A DNA stretch of 64,000 bases from Motilimonas eburnea (GTDB taxonomy: Bacteria > Pseudomonadota > Gammaproteobacteria > Enterobacterales > CBDFNC01). Below, one piece after another: positions 1 through 8,582 of this stretch. Location of the stretch: contig NZ_JAIMJB010000002.1 of assembly GCF_021295345.1 (NCBI RefSeq), forward strand, positions 124,001 through 188,000, in the 5' to 3' direction. The notes under the pieces were generated by a model. The model had not been told where the DNA came from and did no database searches. It was given only the letters and a program-made list of their open reading frames with translations. How positions within the stretch are numbered: the first letter of the stretch is position 1; each line of letters begins with the position of its first letter. A program made the translations under genes and the position numbers.

Positions 1-71
1 TAATCTAGCTGGCCATAACTTGCTAAGGTGCGAGGCAGCTGATCAGGGGCGACGGGTTTTAACTTATTCAT
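1..71 (-). CDS. Start of an unidentified gene in the ketosynthase operon (partial)
   Basis: An ATG at 71-69 opens a minus-strand frame that runs off the left edge; only about 23 residues are visible, beginning MNKLKPVAPDQLP. It overlaps the stop of the preceding ketosynthase by a few bases, as the other genes in this operon do, so it is very probably the next cistron. The visible part shows no recognisable motif. In related type II fatty-acid-like clusters this place may hold a reductase, dehydratase or acyltransferase, but nothing here decides between them. Confidence 0.6.
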   Translation of the reverse strand, partial: MNKLKPVAPDQLPRTLASYGQLD

Positions 72-1401
72 ACACTTCCCCTTTAGCCTTAAAGCGAGAG
101 AAGATCACGCTGGCATTTTGGCCGCCAAAACCAAAGTTGTTGGACAGAGCATGATCAAAGTGCAGTTCACGTTTGGTCTCGGGCACGTAATCTAGATCTA
201 GCTCGGGATCGGGGGTGTGGTAATTGCGGGTGCCGTGGATCATGTTATCGCGCATCGCGTAGATACAGGCGATGGCTTCGAGCGCGCCCGCCGCCATAAT
301 GCCGTGACCTATCATGGATTTGGTTGATGAAATGGGCACGCGATAAGCATGCTCGCCAAACACCGCCTTGATGGCATTGGTTTCGGTGCGATCGTTCATC
401 TTGGTTGAGGTGCCATGGGCATTGATATAACCAATGTGCTCTGGCTTTAGCCCTGCGCAATCAAGCGCACCTTGAAGGGTGCGCCTTGCGCCCATGCCGG
501 AAGGATCTGGGTCGGTGGCGCGATAACCATCGGAAAAAGAGGCATAACCGCTGACTTCGGCCAAGATAGTGGTGCCGCGAGCCTTCGCGTGAGCTAGAGA
601 TTCCAGCACTAAGATGCCACAGCCACTGCCCATCACAAAGCCACTGCGGTTTAAATCAAATGGCCGACATGCACTGTCAGCATCCTTGTGAGTGGTTAGG
701 GCGCCAATGCGAGTAAAGCCAACCATGGAATTAACATCAAAATCGTAGGCGCCACCGACGATAGCGCAATCCAACTCGCCTTGTTGGATCTTTAAAAAGG
801 CTTCCCCGATGGCGTTATTGCCTGACGCACAGGCGGTGCCTATGCTCAAACAAGGGCCACTGAGCTGGTAATAGCGGGCAATAAAGTGATTTAAGCTTTC
901 TTGCTCGGGAGCTTGATAGTATTGACGCAGCGCCGTATTGCTTTGCAGCGCCTGCCAATAGCGTCCTATATCTAAATCTCCTAATTGCTTACTTGGGGCT
1001 GCCTCAATCAGACTTGGCAAGTAATGCTCCATGATGCTGGTGGGCGAAAAGGGCCGGTCGGCCACCATGCAAGCCAGTCGTTGTTGGTCGATATTGCCAA
1101 TATCTAACCCCGCTTGTGAGATGGCTTCGGCAACAGCGAGGAAAAACTTAGGGATGGAAGGGTCTAAGGTTTGCATCTCCTTTAGTTTGGCATCATCGGT
1201 TATGTTTTCGTTTACATCCGGCATAGCCCCTGCAATTGCAACAATCTCACCCGAGATGGGTAAATGGGTGATGGCCGATAAACCATTGTTGCCTTGTAAA
1301 AGGTTTTGCCACAGCTGCTCAGCGCCAGCACCAAAGGCACTGATGGCGCCAACGCCTGTGATCACCACGCGATGATGTGAGCGGTTTAAATTTGAATTCA
1401 T
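64..1401 (-). CDS. Beta-ketoacyl-ACP synthase (FabF/KAS II type)
   Basis: A 445-residue condensing enzyme of the thiolase fold that would extend an acyl chain with malonyl-ACP. The catalytic Cys lies at about residue 191 in TACASG, followed by a His in NAHGTST (about 327) and a second His in GHGIMAAG (about 362), so the Cys-His-His triad is complete. Its ATG overlaps the stop of the upstream ketosynthase as ATGA, indicating translational coupling. It is the third of three ketosynthase-fold genes behind a dedicated ACP, pointing to a type II polyketide or special fatty acid pathway rather than housekeeping FabF. The product is unknown. Confidence 0.9.
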   Translation of the reverse strand: MNSNLNRSHHRVVITGVGAISAFGAGAEQLWQNLLQGNNGLSAITHLPISGEIVAIAGAMPDVNENITDDAKLKEMQTLDPSIPKFFLAVAEAISQAGLDIGNIDQQRLACMVADRPFSPTSIMEHYLPSLIEAAPSKQLGDLDIGRYWQALQSNTALRQYYQAPEQESLNHFIARYYQLSGPCLSIGTACASGNNAIGEAFLKIQQGELDCAIVGGAYDFDVNSMVGFTRIGALTTHKDADSACRPFDLNRSGFVMGSGCGILVLESLAHAKARGTTILAEVSGYASFSDGYRATDPDPSGMGARRTLQGALDCAGLKPEHIGYINAHGTSTKMNDRTETNAIKAVFGEHAYRVPISSTKSMIGHGIMAAGALEAIACIYAMRDNMIHGTRNYHTPDPELDLDYVPETKRELHFDHALSNNFGFGGQNASVIFSRFKAKGEVYE

Positions 1402-2669
1402 GGCGTGACTCCTGTGGCAGGCGTGTTGTTATGAAAGGTACTTTTTAGTAACAGTGACACTTGATTGCCTTGATGATCTTGGTGGTGACAAAGAAGAATT
1501 TGCTCACCTTGATGGCTTAGGCCTTGCTGGTTGTAGTTTGCTTGTTGGCTTTGGGGTTTGTCCTTGATATTAAGTACGGGTGCCCAATAGCCTTGACTAA
1601 GCTGTAAACAAGCATAGAAAAGATTAGTCGCTGCGCTGGCGCCTAAGGTAAAACCGCAATAATCCGTTGCCGAAAGCAGCAAGGCCCTTTCACCTAAGGT
1701 GTTGAGGGCAGCGGCCACTTCACTCTGGTCTAATGCTTTAATGCCGGCAAGCGTTAGCTGCGCAGCGCTAAGATCACTGGCCGATACGCCGGCTTTACTT
1801 AAACAAGCCTGCAGATGGGCTTGGATCATCTGCTGCCTAACCCTCGGATTTAGGCTAAGTACATTGGGAATATAGCTATTGTGATACGCCAAAATTTCAA
1901 TCAGCGGCTGATGGCTATTGCTAGTGCGAGATAGAGTTTGGTTACTTGCCTCAACAATAAAACTGACCCCGGCTTCACCTATCTCTAATCCGGCATTATT
2001 GGATTGTTCGTTTGCCAACAGACCATTGTAGTCAAGGGCAAAAAGCTGCTCTAACGTGGGATCCATTTCACTGGCGCCAGCCACATAGCGATAGCCGCGC
2101 CCTTGCTTAATGGCGCTATAGGCTTCGCCCACGGCTATCATGCCGCCACTAAAGCCATTGACCACGCTGTAACTTAACCCGCGCAGGCCATATTGAATCG
2201 AGATTTGCCCGCCCGTGGTATTGGGTAAACGGGGTAAGATCCACAATGGCGGAAAGTCACGATAATGCTGCTCACCAAAGGCGTGATAATCTAGTGATCC
2301 ATCACGATAGCAATTCAAATAAGGCTGCGCGGCATTACACACGCCTTGACTATAAAAAGCGCCGAAGATCACCCCGGTTTGATGGTCATCTTGGCTAAAA
2401 TCGGCGGCGGTTAAACCTGCATGTTCGATGGCCAAGGTGGCACTGGCGATGCCTAATAAGCCTTGTCGGGTTAGCATACGACACGCTTTTTTATCTGGGA
2501 TCCACTGCTTAAGGTTGGGCTCAGTGACGAGTCCTTGTCGCCAAGGCAATTGGGGGTGAGGTGATACACCGGAAATCCCCTGTTGATGAAGCTGGGCATG
2601 CTGCGTTAACTGCGAGCCTAATGCGGTTAACGCACCAAAACCGGATATATAAACGGCGTTTGTTGTCAT
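1398..2669 (-). CDS. Ketosynthase-fold protein without catalytic residues (chain-length-factor-like)
   Basis: A 423-residue thiolase-fold protein aligned end to end with FabF-type enzymes but lacking all three catalytic residues. The nucleophile position in SVVNGFSGG (about residue 173) is Phe instead of Cys, the HGT motif is missing, and the second His motif reads GFTLGASAA. Fold landmarks such as GEAYSAI and GASEMDP remain. By analogy with the KS-beta or chain length factor of type II polyketide synthases it probably forms a heterodimer with one of the flanking active ketosynthases; that partnership is inferred. It overlaps both neighbours by ATGA (4 nt), so all three should be made in matched amounts. 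Confidence 0.85.
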   Translation of the reverse strand: MTTNAVYISGFGALTALGSQLTQHAQLHQQGISGVSPHPQLPWRQGLVTEPNLKQWIPDKKACRMLTRQGLLGIASATLAIEHAGLTAADFSQDDHQTGVIFGAFYSQGVCNAAQPYLNCYRDGSLDYHAFGEQHYRDFPPLWILPRLPNTTGGQISIQYGLRGLSYSVVNGFSGGMIAVGEAYSAIKQGRGYRYVAGASEMDPTLEQLFALDYNGLLANEQSNNAGLEIGEAGVSFIVEASNQTLSRTSNSHQPLIEILAYHNSYIPNVLSLNPRVRQQMIQAHLQACLSKAGVSASDLSAAQLTLAGIKALDQSEVAAALNTLGERALLLSATDYCGFTLGASAATNLFYACLQLSQGYWAPVLNIKDKPQSQQANYNQQGLSHQGEQILLCHHQDHQGNQVSLLLKSTFHNNTPATGVTP

Positions 2670-3904
2670 ACTGGCTCTCGCTGAAAAATTAAACTGGTGT
2701 TAGTGCCCCCTAAGGCGCTTGAGTTGGACATACAATAATCAAGCTCGGCCGGTTGCGGCGCGTTTGTGACGAAGCGTAAGCTTGGCTCAGCGTCACTTTG
2801 GGTTAGGGGGCGGTTAGGGTGGATCATTTGTTTACATAGGGTTTGCACACAGATGATGGCCTCGATGGCACCACTGGCGGCTAAACTGTGGCCTAGCAGG
2901 CCTTTACTTGAATTTACCCAAGGTAATGGCCCAGCGTGATGGCCAAAGGTTTGCTCGATTGCAATGGCTTCGGTGGCATCGTTTTGCTGCGTTGCTGTAC
3001 CATGGCTATTGATGTAACCAATTTGCGAGCTCGCTAAATTTGCTCTTTGCAAGGCTTGTTGCATCGCCTTTGCCTTTCCCTTCGGGCAGGGCTCGGTAAG
3101 GCGATAAGCATCTTGACTACAACCAAAGCCTACAACGCTGCCTAATACCTTGGCACTGCGTTTGTTGGCATGGGCACGGCTTTCTAACACTAATACGCCA
3201 GCGCCTTCTGCCAACACAAATCCACTGCGATGCTCATCAAAAGGGCGCATGGCCAAGTTAGGGTCTTGGTGTTGACTGAGCATATTCAAGCGCGCAAAAC
3301 CAGACAAAAATGCCGGTGAAATGCGGCTATCGCAGCCGCCAACGACGGCAACATCAAGCAAACCTGCATTAATCATTTGCATGGCTTGGCCGATGGCCTG
3401 ACTGGCACTGGTACAAGCGTTAACTAAGGTGCTATTAAAGCCGGTGCAATTAAGTATTTTGGCTAAATGGGCCAGATGCATATTGGGGTAAGCATCAAGT
3501 AGCCAATTTGGATTGCGTGCGTTAATGGCTTGCGATGTATGGCGCTCGCATAAATCAACGCCGCAGCCAAATAACAAACCGACCTTAGGGTTATTGGCTA
3601 GTTGCTCGGGTAACAGACCTGATTGCTCAATGGCCGCTATCGCACTGTGGCATAACATCTTACTCACGTGCGTCATTTGACGAAGCTGTTTAGCGGGCAC
3701 TGGCCAAGTTGGATTGGGCGCTAACAAGGTGTCGCGTTCAACTTGGGCTAACAGATGCACATCAGGGCAACATTCAGCCAAGGCCGACGGCATGGTCTGA
3801 TAGCCTAGCTTGCCTGCTAGCAAGTTTTGCCAAAGACTCCCTACTTGGTTGCCTAAGCTGCTCGCGCAGCCAAGCCCTGTGACGACAGCATCTGTGCGTT
3901 TCAT
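2666..3904 (-). CDS. Beta-ketoacyl-ACP synthase (FabF/KAS II type)
   Basis: A catalytically complete condensing enzyme of 412 residues, counting from the ATG at 3904-3902, which has an AAGGAG Shine-Dalgarno sequence just upstream. A longer open frame reaches 3973 but would run into the ACP gene and lacks that site. The catalytic Cys is at about residue 164 in NACTSAS; the His motifs are NSHGTAT and GHSLAASG. It follows the ACP gene after 10 bases and overlaps the chain-length-factor-like gene by 4. With that partner it may form the KS-alpha/KS-beta pair of a type II synthase. The acyl substrate is not deducible from sequence. Confidence 0.9.
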   Translation of the reverse strand: MKRTDAVVTGLGCASSLGNQVGSLWQNLLAGKLGYQTMPSALAECCPDVHLLAQVERDTLLAPNPTWPVPAKQLRQMTHVSKMLCHSAIAAIEQSGLLPEQLANNPKVGLLFGCGVDLCERHTSQAINARNPNWLLDAYPNMHLAHLAKILNCTGFNSTLVNACTSASQAIGQAMQMINAGLLDVAVVGGCDSRISPAFLSGFARLNMLSQHQDPNLAMRPFDEHRSGFVLAEGAGVLVLESRAHANKRSAKVLGSVVGFGCSQDAYRLTEPCPKGKAKAMQQALQRANLASSQIGYINSHGTATQQNDATEAIAIEQTFGHHAGPLPWVNSSKGLLGHSLAASGAIEAIICVQTLCKQMIHPNRPLTQSDAEPSLRFVTNAPQPAELDYCMSNSSALGGTNTSLIFQREPV

Positions 3905-3914
3905 GGGGCTCTCC

Positions 3915-4313
3915 TTAAGCTGGCACGGCTTCGTTTGCTGCGTGGGCGTTAGTCTTAGTGGTAACAAAATCAACTAACACACTGACGCGAAAGAAGATGC
4001 TGGGATCTTTGTCGCGATAAAACTCATCTAATAGGGCGCTATCTAGGTGAGGGTAATCGCTGTCAAAGCGCGCCTTAGTTGCCGCGCTGATCTCACCCGT
4101 GTCGTCAACAAAGCTGCCTTGTTGTAAAAACGCGGGAAAGATATCACCAGGTGCTATGGTTAATTGATAGGTCTGCTCAAGGGCGTAAACAATATCAACA
4201 AAGTCGATGGACTCTGCTGCTAGGTCATCCACTAAGTTCGCTTGTGGTGTAATTTCAGTTTTTTCTATACCTAATACTTCTTCTAAAAGGCTTGTTACCG
4301 TTTGCAAGATCAT
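3915..4313 (-). CDS. Acyl carrier protein with C-terminal extension
   Basis: A 132-residue acyl carrier protein, first gene of the operon. The phosphopantetheine Ser is at about residue 35 in DDLAAESIDFVD, and the surrounding helix is typically acidic. Housekeeping ACPs are about 80 residues; this one has roughly 50 more, including an insert after the region containing GDIFPAFLQ and a segment reading YPHLD, so it is not AcpP. It would tether intermediates for the three downstream ketosynthase-fold proteins. AGGAG lies just upstream of the ATG. Confidence 0.85.
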   Translation of the reverse strand: MILQTVTSLLEEVLGIEKTEITPQANLVDDLAAESIDFVDIVYALEQTYQLTIAPGDIFPAFLQQGSFVDDTGEISAATKARFDSDYPHLDSALLDEFYRDKDPSIFFRVSVLVDFVTTKTNAHAANEAVPA

Positions 4314-5035
4314 AACGTCTCCTGTTGTTTAATAAATCTGCGACTAAAAACATAACAGTAAATAAAACCCTTTGAAAACAATAGTTTAAATTATTTTTTT
4401 CAATGAAAAAGGGGAGCCTCTCTCGTTCTTTTTGATAGAAAAGATAATAGTGTTTGGGCTGTTTTTCTGTGGCTACCTATTGGTTAGTTGTTTACTGGTT
4501 AGTGTTATTGGCTCCTTTTTTAGTGAAAAAAACCAAAATAACGCTCTATTCTAGGGTTGACGAAAATCGTCAATAAAATCAGTTGATTGGGTGGGTTTTG
4601 CTATTCTTTAACTGTATAAAATAGCGAAATAGTTGGAGTGTTTTTAAGAACCAAAATGTGTAACGAATCAGTTAAAAGTATGGGAAATGTGAAGCGCAAG
4701 GGTTAAATGGGTAACATCTGAGTAACAAGTGGTGGTGGAATGAGGAGCTGGGGGGGGGGAGGACGACGGCAGACATCGCTGCTTCACACTAATGTATGCG
4801 CTATGGGGGCTTATTTTAAGTACGGTCGGATAGAATTAAGTGGAGTGTTAACAAGGTAAGTGAAAGCATTCCGAAAACCTCGTATGCCTAACAAGGAAGC
4901 GGAACCCGGAGCTATTTTGGTACCATGCCTCAATCAGTGGGATAGCATTCAGTCAACCGCATCTGTGGTCTAACAAGGTATAGGGCATACCCGCAGTGCT
5001 ATTGAGGGATGCCCGTCCCCCTTTGCATCGGGCCA
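4314..5035. other. Long AT-rich intergenic region upstream of the ACP-ketosynthase operon
   Basis: No convincing gene is seen in 722 bases between gltS and the ACP gene, both on the minus strand. It holds the dyad at 4557-4573 (separate entry), a run of ten G at 4750-4759, three copies of TAACAAGG at 4849, 4889 and 4971, and an inverted pair GGGCAT (4983-4988) / ATGCCC (5009-5014) just past the gltS stop that could help end the gltS transcript. The promoter of the ACP operon must lie here, but no unambiguous -35/-10 pair could be assigned. Confidence 0.6.
4557..4573. promoter_or_regulatory. Palindromic operator candidate upstream of the ACP operon
   Basis: TTGACGA and TCGTCAA form a perfect 7-bp dyad around a 3-base centre, about 245 bases upstream of the ACP start. 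On the minus strand TTGACG also resembles a -35 hexamer, with TAGAAT 14 bases or AATAGA 17 bases further on. A repressor or activator binding over a promoter is a reasonable reading. No regulator gene is visible nearby to match it. Confidence 0.4.
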
Positions 5036-6259
5036 TTAGTTCATAAAGCTCAGATATCCTTGAAGAATAATGGCGTTAACAATATCGATGAAAAATGCAC
5101 CGACAATGGGGACGACCATAAACGCTTGAGGAGAAGGCCCAGTACGCGAGACTAATGCCCCCATATTCATCACTGCGGTTGGCGTGGCACCCATACCAAA
5201 GCCACAATGACCACCTGACATCACGGCGGCATCATAGTTTTTACCCATGAGTTTAAAAGTGACATAAAAAGCGAATAAAGCCAGCACGAGCGCTTGGGCA
5301 AACAGGATCACCAGTAGCGGAAGGGCTAAATCAAAAATTTCCCAAAGCTTTAGGTTCATCAGTGCCATAGAAAGAAACAAGGCGAGAGCCACTGTACCTA
5401 GTAGGTCAACACTCTGTTTATTGATCTTAAAGCCACGTGATACTTCAGTTATATTTGTGATCACCACACCAATGAACAGGGCATAGACAAAATCAGGCAT
5501 TTTAAGTAACCCCAACTGATAAGTATCGATGAGTGTGGATACCCATTTGGCCCCTGCGACACATAACAGCATGATGAAGGTGACTTCTAGCACGCTTTTT
5601 GGGGTGATCCTGTCTTCTTCTAGCTGATCATAGGTCACCAGATCGGGATGATCTTTGTGGTGTTTACTGCCCGTACCATAGCTAGATACAAGCTGGTGTT
5701 TGCTAATTAGTCGCTGCGCAACGGGACCGCCAATAATGCCTCCTATCACTAACCCAAAGGTGGCGGCGGCCATGGCAAACTCTAACGTTTCTAGGCCGTA
5801 ATCTTGAGAAAAGGTTTGCGCCCAAGCCACACCGGTACCATGACCACCTGATAAGGTAATGGAACCGGCAACCAAACCCATTAAAGGTTCAAGCCCTAGC
5901 ATAGATGCAAGGCTTACCCCCACACCGTTTTGGATGATAATATACAGTGATGCCACGCCAAGAAATAAAATCACCTTACTGCCACCTTGCAAAAGTAGCT
6001 TATAGTTGGCAGCCAAACCCACAGAGCTAAAAAACATGAGCATTAAGGTGTTTTGCATCGACAAAGAGAATTCAAGACTGATGCCGTTGAAATGGAGCAA
6101 GGTGATCACACTGGCAACAACTAAACCGCCCACGATTGGCTCAGGAATATTGTACTTCTTTAGAACTCGAACTTTGCGGTTGATAGTGTGTCCGATAAAC
6201 AAGACTAATATTGCGATGAGAAATGACTCAAGTTCGCCGATAATGATAACTGAATTCAT
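5036..6259 (-). CDS. gltS: Sodium/glutamate symporter
   Basis: A 407-residue inner-membrane protein that imports glutamate with sodium. It has about ten hydrophobic segments in two inverted halves and the reentrant-loop motif SGGHGTG near residue 137, echoed by SGGHCGFGMG in the second half (about 348). Length matches the GltS family (about 400). The start MNSVIIIGELESF at 6259 is the usual N-terminus. It appears to be a single-gene unit with no functional link to the ACP operon on the same strand. Confidence 0.93.
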   Translation of the reverse strand: MNSVIIIGELESFLIAILVLFIGHTINRKVRVLKKYNIPEPIVGGLVVASVITLLHFNGISLEFSLSMQNTLMLMFFSSVGLAANYKLLLQGGSKVILFLGVASLYIIIQNGVGVSLASMLGLEPLMGLVAGSITLSGGHGTGVAWAQTFSQDYGLETLEFAMAAATFGLVIGGIIGGPVAQRLISKHQLVSSYGTGSKHHKDHPDLVTYDQLEEDRITPKSVLEVTFIMLLCVAGAKWVSTLIDTYQLGLLKMPDFVYALFIGVVITNITEVSRGFKINKQSVDLLGTVALALFLSMALMNLKLWEIFDLALPLLVILFAQALVLALFAFYVTFKLMGKNYDAAVMSGGHCGFGMGATPTAVMNMGALVSRTGPSPQAFMVVPIVGAFFIDIVNAIILQGYLSFMN

Positions 6260-6557
6260 GGGGCTTCCTATTCTAAACGTTTAGGCTTACTAAAAAGATA
6301 TTTCTTTTTGGGTAGTGGGTATATAGGTGATAACCCTTAGCGTTGTAATCTTTTTCTGTGCCGATAAGGCGCTAATTATCATGGGGAAATATCACAACAG
6401 TCATCTACAGCCATGGTATTAGTGTAGAATATAACGCCATTACTTACTTCATTTGCTCCAATGGGCATGCCGACTGCTTAGACTGCTAACACCAAGTAGA
6501 CAGTGAAAAGCAGACCCGTTACCCAAAATGGATGGATCAATAGGGGGTCTATAGACA
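6260..6557. other. Divergent intergenic region, nothing firm
   Basis: About 298 bases between gltS (minus) and a small membrane-protein gene (plus). It must carry the gltS promoter. No RNA gene or convincing operator is seen; there is only a short AT-rich inverted pair near 6291-6309. Confidence 0.4.
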
Positions 6558-6848
6558 ATGATACTGATCCAATGGATGGCCGTAATGACCATGTTCCCTT
6601 ATATGGCACTAGTGATGGCTGTGATATTAGCCTTGCTTTATTGGCGATTTAAACGAAAAACATCCCTATTGGCTGCAAGCCTTTGGTTGAGCTATTTTGT
6701 TTTTGAATTGCTCAACTTTTTGCGCATCACGTGCAGTGGAGAGTGCAATATCAGATTCGATCTATTGATTATCTATCCTTTATTGCTGTTGTCGGTTGTG
6801 ATTGCCGTTATTGCTCTTTTCATGGCACCAAAGTCTCGCGTTGGATAA
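6558..6848 (+). CDS. Small membrane protein of unknown function
   Basis: A 96-residue frame that would encode about three transmembrane helices (roughly residues 10-27, 38-55 and 68-89), with basic residues after the first (YWRFKRKT) and two Cys in CSGEC between helices two and three. A G-rich stretch (GGGGG) lies about a dozen bases upstream. No family is recognised. Hydrophobicity and start context support a real gene, but it could be lineage-specific. Confidence 0.5.
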   Translation: MILIQWMAVMTMFPYMALVMAVILALLYWRFKRKTSLLAASLWLSYFVFELLNFLRITCSGECNIRFDLLIIYPLLLLSVVIAVIALFMAPKSRVG

Positions 6849-7204
6849 CTACCGTCCCCAAAAATACGCTTGCGTGTAGCCAGGGTGAGCCCATGAACGT
6901 GCAAAATGTAATCAAATTAGTGAATAAGGTGGAATTTTTTATTCGAAACGCCGTGAAATCATCCATCAATAATTGATGATGACCTAACTACCACATCCTT
7001 GCAGTAGATATTCGAGTAAGAAAACACCACCTATCGCTTAAAAACAACTCATGCGTTTGCCCTGTGCGTGAAGCAACTTTGTTATAGATGGATATCAAAC
7101 TGGTTTGTCGCCATTAAAAAGTGCATGCTAATTCCATTCGTTCTCTATGGAAGGGGTTGTGCTAAAGTATTGTCAACTATGGATATAAAGAGAGCAATGA
7201 GAGA
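6849..7204. other. Intergenic region, nothing clear
   Basis: About 356 bases upstream of the VOC gene. A frame at 6731-6976 extends into it but overlaps the membrane-protein gene in another frame and shows no domain. AT-rich sequence just before the VOC gene (around 7160-7195) probably holds its promoter, but no clear hexamers were found. Confidence 0.4.
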
Positions 7205-7597
7205 ATGAACTTAAACCAAGTGACTTTAGCCGTTCACGATATGAAATTGGCGGTGCAGTTTTATACCGCCCTTGGCTTAGTACCTATCGTCAAAGATGAG
7301 CATTATGCACGCTTTGCTTTTCCTGATGGCGATGCCAGCTTCTCGGTGTATCTTGATCCTGATAAGTGCGCGTTAGCATGTAGAGGGGTAGTGTATTTTG
7401 AACATCAGCAACTGGATGAGTTGGTTGGTGAGCTAAAAGCGAAGGGCATTGAGTTTGAGCATGAGCCCACAATGCAACCTTATTTATGGCGAGAAGCTAC
7501 CTTGAGCGATCCCTCTGGCAATAAGATCAAATTATATTGGGCGGGTGAGCATCGCCTTAATCCGCCTTGGAAACTAAAGAATCATGATGCTTTATAA
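7205..7597 (+). CDS. VOC family (glyoxalase/bleomycin-resistance fold) protein
   Basis: A 130-residue single-copy vicinal-oxygen-chelate protein. It opens with the typical LNQVTLAVHDMKLAVQFYTALGL strand-helix unit and ends with LSDPSGNKIKLYWAGE, the usual C-terminal strand. Metal-ligand positions are only partly recognisable, so it may be a lyase, dioxygenase or binding protein; the substrate cannot be named. Its end overlaps the start of the MepA-like gene by 14 bases, so the two are probably co-transcribed. Confidence 0.8.
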   Translation: MNLNQVTLAVHDMKLAVQFYTALGLVPIVKDEHYARFAFPDGDASFSVYLDPDKCALACRGVVYFEHQQLDELVGELKAKGIEFEHEPTMQPYLWREATLSDPSGNKIKLYWAGEHRLNPPWKLKNHDAL

Positions 7598-8273
7598 AGT
7601 CAGTTTGCTGTTATTGTGGGTGTTGGCGGTGGCACCCTTAAGTTGGGCCCAGGCTAGTACTTGTTTTGGTACGACGTCTAACGGACGATTAGAACAAGGC
7701 GTGAAGCTGCCGAGCTCGGGCACTAACTATGAAGGTTACAGTACTATTGCTCAATTGGCAGGGCGAACCTATGTGCACTCAGCGGTTTACGACATAGTAG
7801 TGAACAGCTATGCCCGCCTTGAAACCATGGCGCCAGAGAAGGTGTATAAATATGCCGAAACGGGTTTTGCTGAAGGAGGGCGCTTTAGACCCCATAAAAC
7901 CCACCAAAACGGCTTGTCGGTTGATTTTATGACGCCGATGAAAGACAAGGCCGGTCAATCGGTTCATTTACCCACCCATCCCTTAAATAAATTTGGTTAC
8001 AATATCGAGTTTGATAAGCAGGGCAGATACGACGGTCTTGAAATAGACTATGATGCCCTGGCGGCTCACATTGTGGCATTACATAAAGAAGCCAAAAAGT
8101 CAGGCCATGGGCTGTGGCGGGTTATCTTTGATCCCACGTTGCAACCCCCTTTGTTTAAAACCGCTTATGGGAAGTACTTAAAAGCCAATGTGCAATTTTC
8201 TAAAAAACGCTCTTGGGTTCGCCACGATGAGCATTATCATGTCGATTTTCGAGTCGCGTGTAAGCCACTCTAA
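7584..8273 (+). CDS. Penicillin-insensitive murein endopeptidase-like protein (MepA/LAS family)
   Basis: A 229-residue exported protein with a signal peptide (MMLYKVSLLLLWVLAVAPLSWA, cleavage near AQA). It carries the LAS-type zinc peptidase signature: HQNGLSVDF near residue 111 supplies His and Asp ligands, and HYHVDF near residue 217 supplies the distal HxH. This pattern fits MepA-like enzymes that cut peptidoglycan cross-links in the periplasm. It is somewhat shorter than E. coli MepA (about 270). The start overlaps the VOC gene; a second ATG three bases on is equally possible. Confidence 0.75.
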   Translation: MMLYKVSLLLLWVLAVAPLSWAQASTCFGTTSNGRLEQGVKLPSSGTNYEGYSTIAQLAGRTYVHSAVYDIVVNSYARLETMAPEKVYKYAETGFAEGGRFRPHKTHQNGLSVDFMTPMKDKAGQSVHLPTHPLNKFGYNIEFDKQGRYDGLEIDYDALAAHIVALHKEAKKSGHGLWRVIFDPTLQPPLFKTAYGKYLKANVQFSKKRSWVRHDEHYHVDFRVACKPL

Positions 8274-8294
8274 GTAGTATTAAAAGGCGGTATT

Positions 8295-8549
8295 TTGGAT
8301 AAACAAAGCGTTACACAAACAAATCAGCTGACAGACAAACCCGACCCCTTGGTGTGCCCACTTTGTGGCCAAGCGAATGCGTGTGTCAATTTAGCCGAAA
8401 AAGACGTCGCCAAATCCTGTTGGTGCAATGATCCCAATATCCGTTTTCCGCAGGAGTTGCTTGGACAAATCCCCGCAGAAAAGCGGCGCAAGGCCTGTGT
8501 TTGCCGCGCCTGTGCCTTGGCCTTTCAACAAGCCCAGTTGGCAGAATAA
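8295..8549 (+). CDS. Cysteine-rich CWC family protein
   Basis: An 84-residue small protein starting with TTG, preceded by AAGGCGG at a suitable distance. It has CPLCGQANAC, then SCWCND (the CWC signature), then CVCRACALAF near the C-terminus, a pattern of paired Cys typical of the cysteine-rich CWC family and likely to bind zinc. The function of the family is unknown. It sits 21 bases after the MepA-like gene and may belong to the same transcript. Confidence 0.75.
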   Translation: MDKQSVTQTNQLTDKPDPLVCPLCGQANACVNLAEKDVAKSCWCNDPNIRFPQELLGQIPAEKRRKACVCRACALAFQQAQLAE

Positions 8550-8582
8550 GGCCGTCACTCATCTATTAACCTAGGAGTCATG

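Noticed and set aside
1031-1375. Plus-strand frame antisense to a ketosynthase
   Set aside because: A shadow of the ketosynthase gene on the other strand.
4849-4978. Three TAACAAGG repeats resembling attC left cores
   Set aside because: No GTTRRRY right cores or dyads and no cassette genes occur here; treated as short direct repeats.
6731-6976. 81-codon plus-strand frame
   Set aside because: It overlaps the small membrane-protein gene in another frame and has no family or strong start.
7196-7208. ATG-AGA-GAA-TGA mini-frame before the VOC gene
   Set aside because: A three-codon frame can arise by chance; no evidence that it is a regulatory leader.
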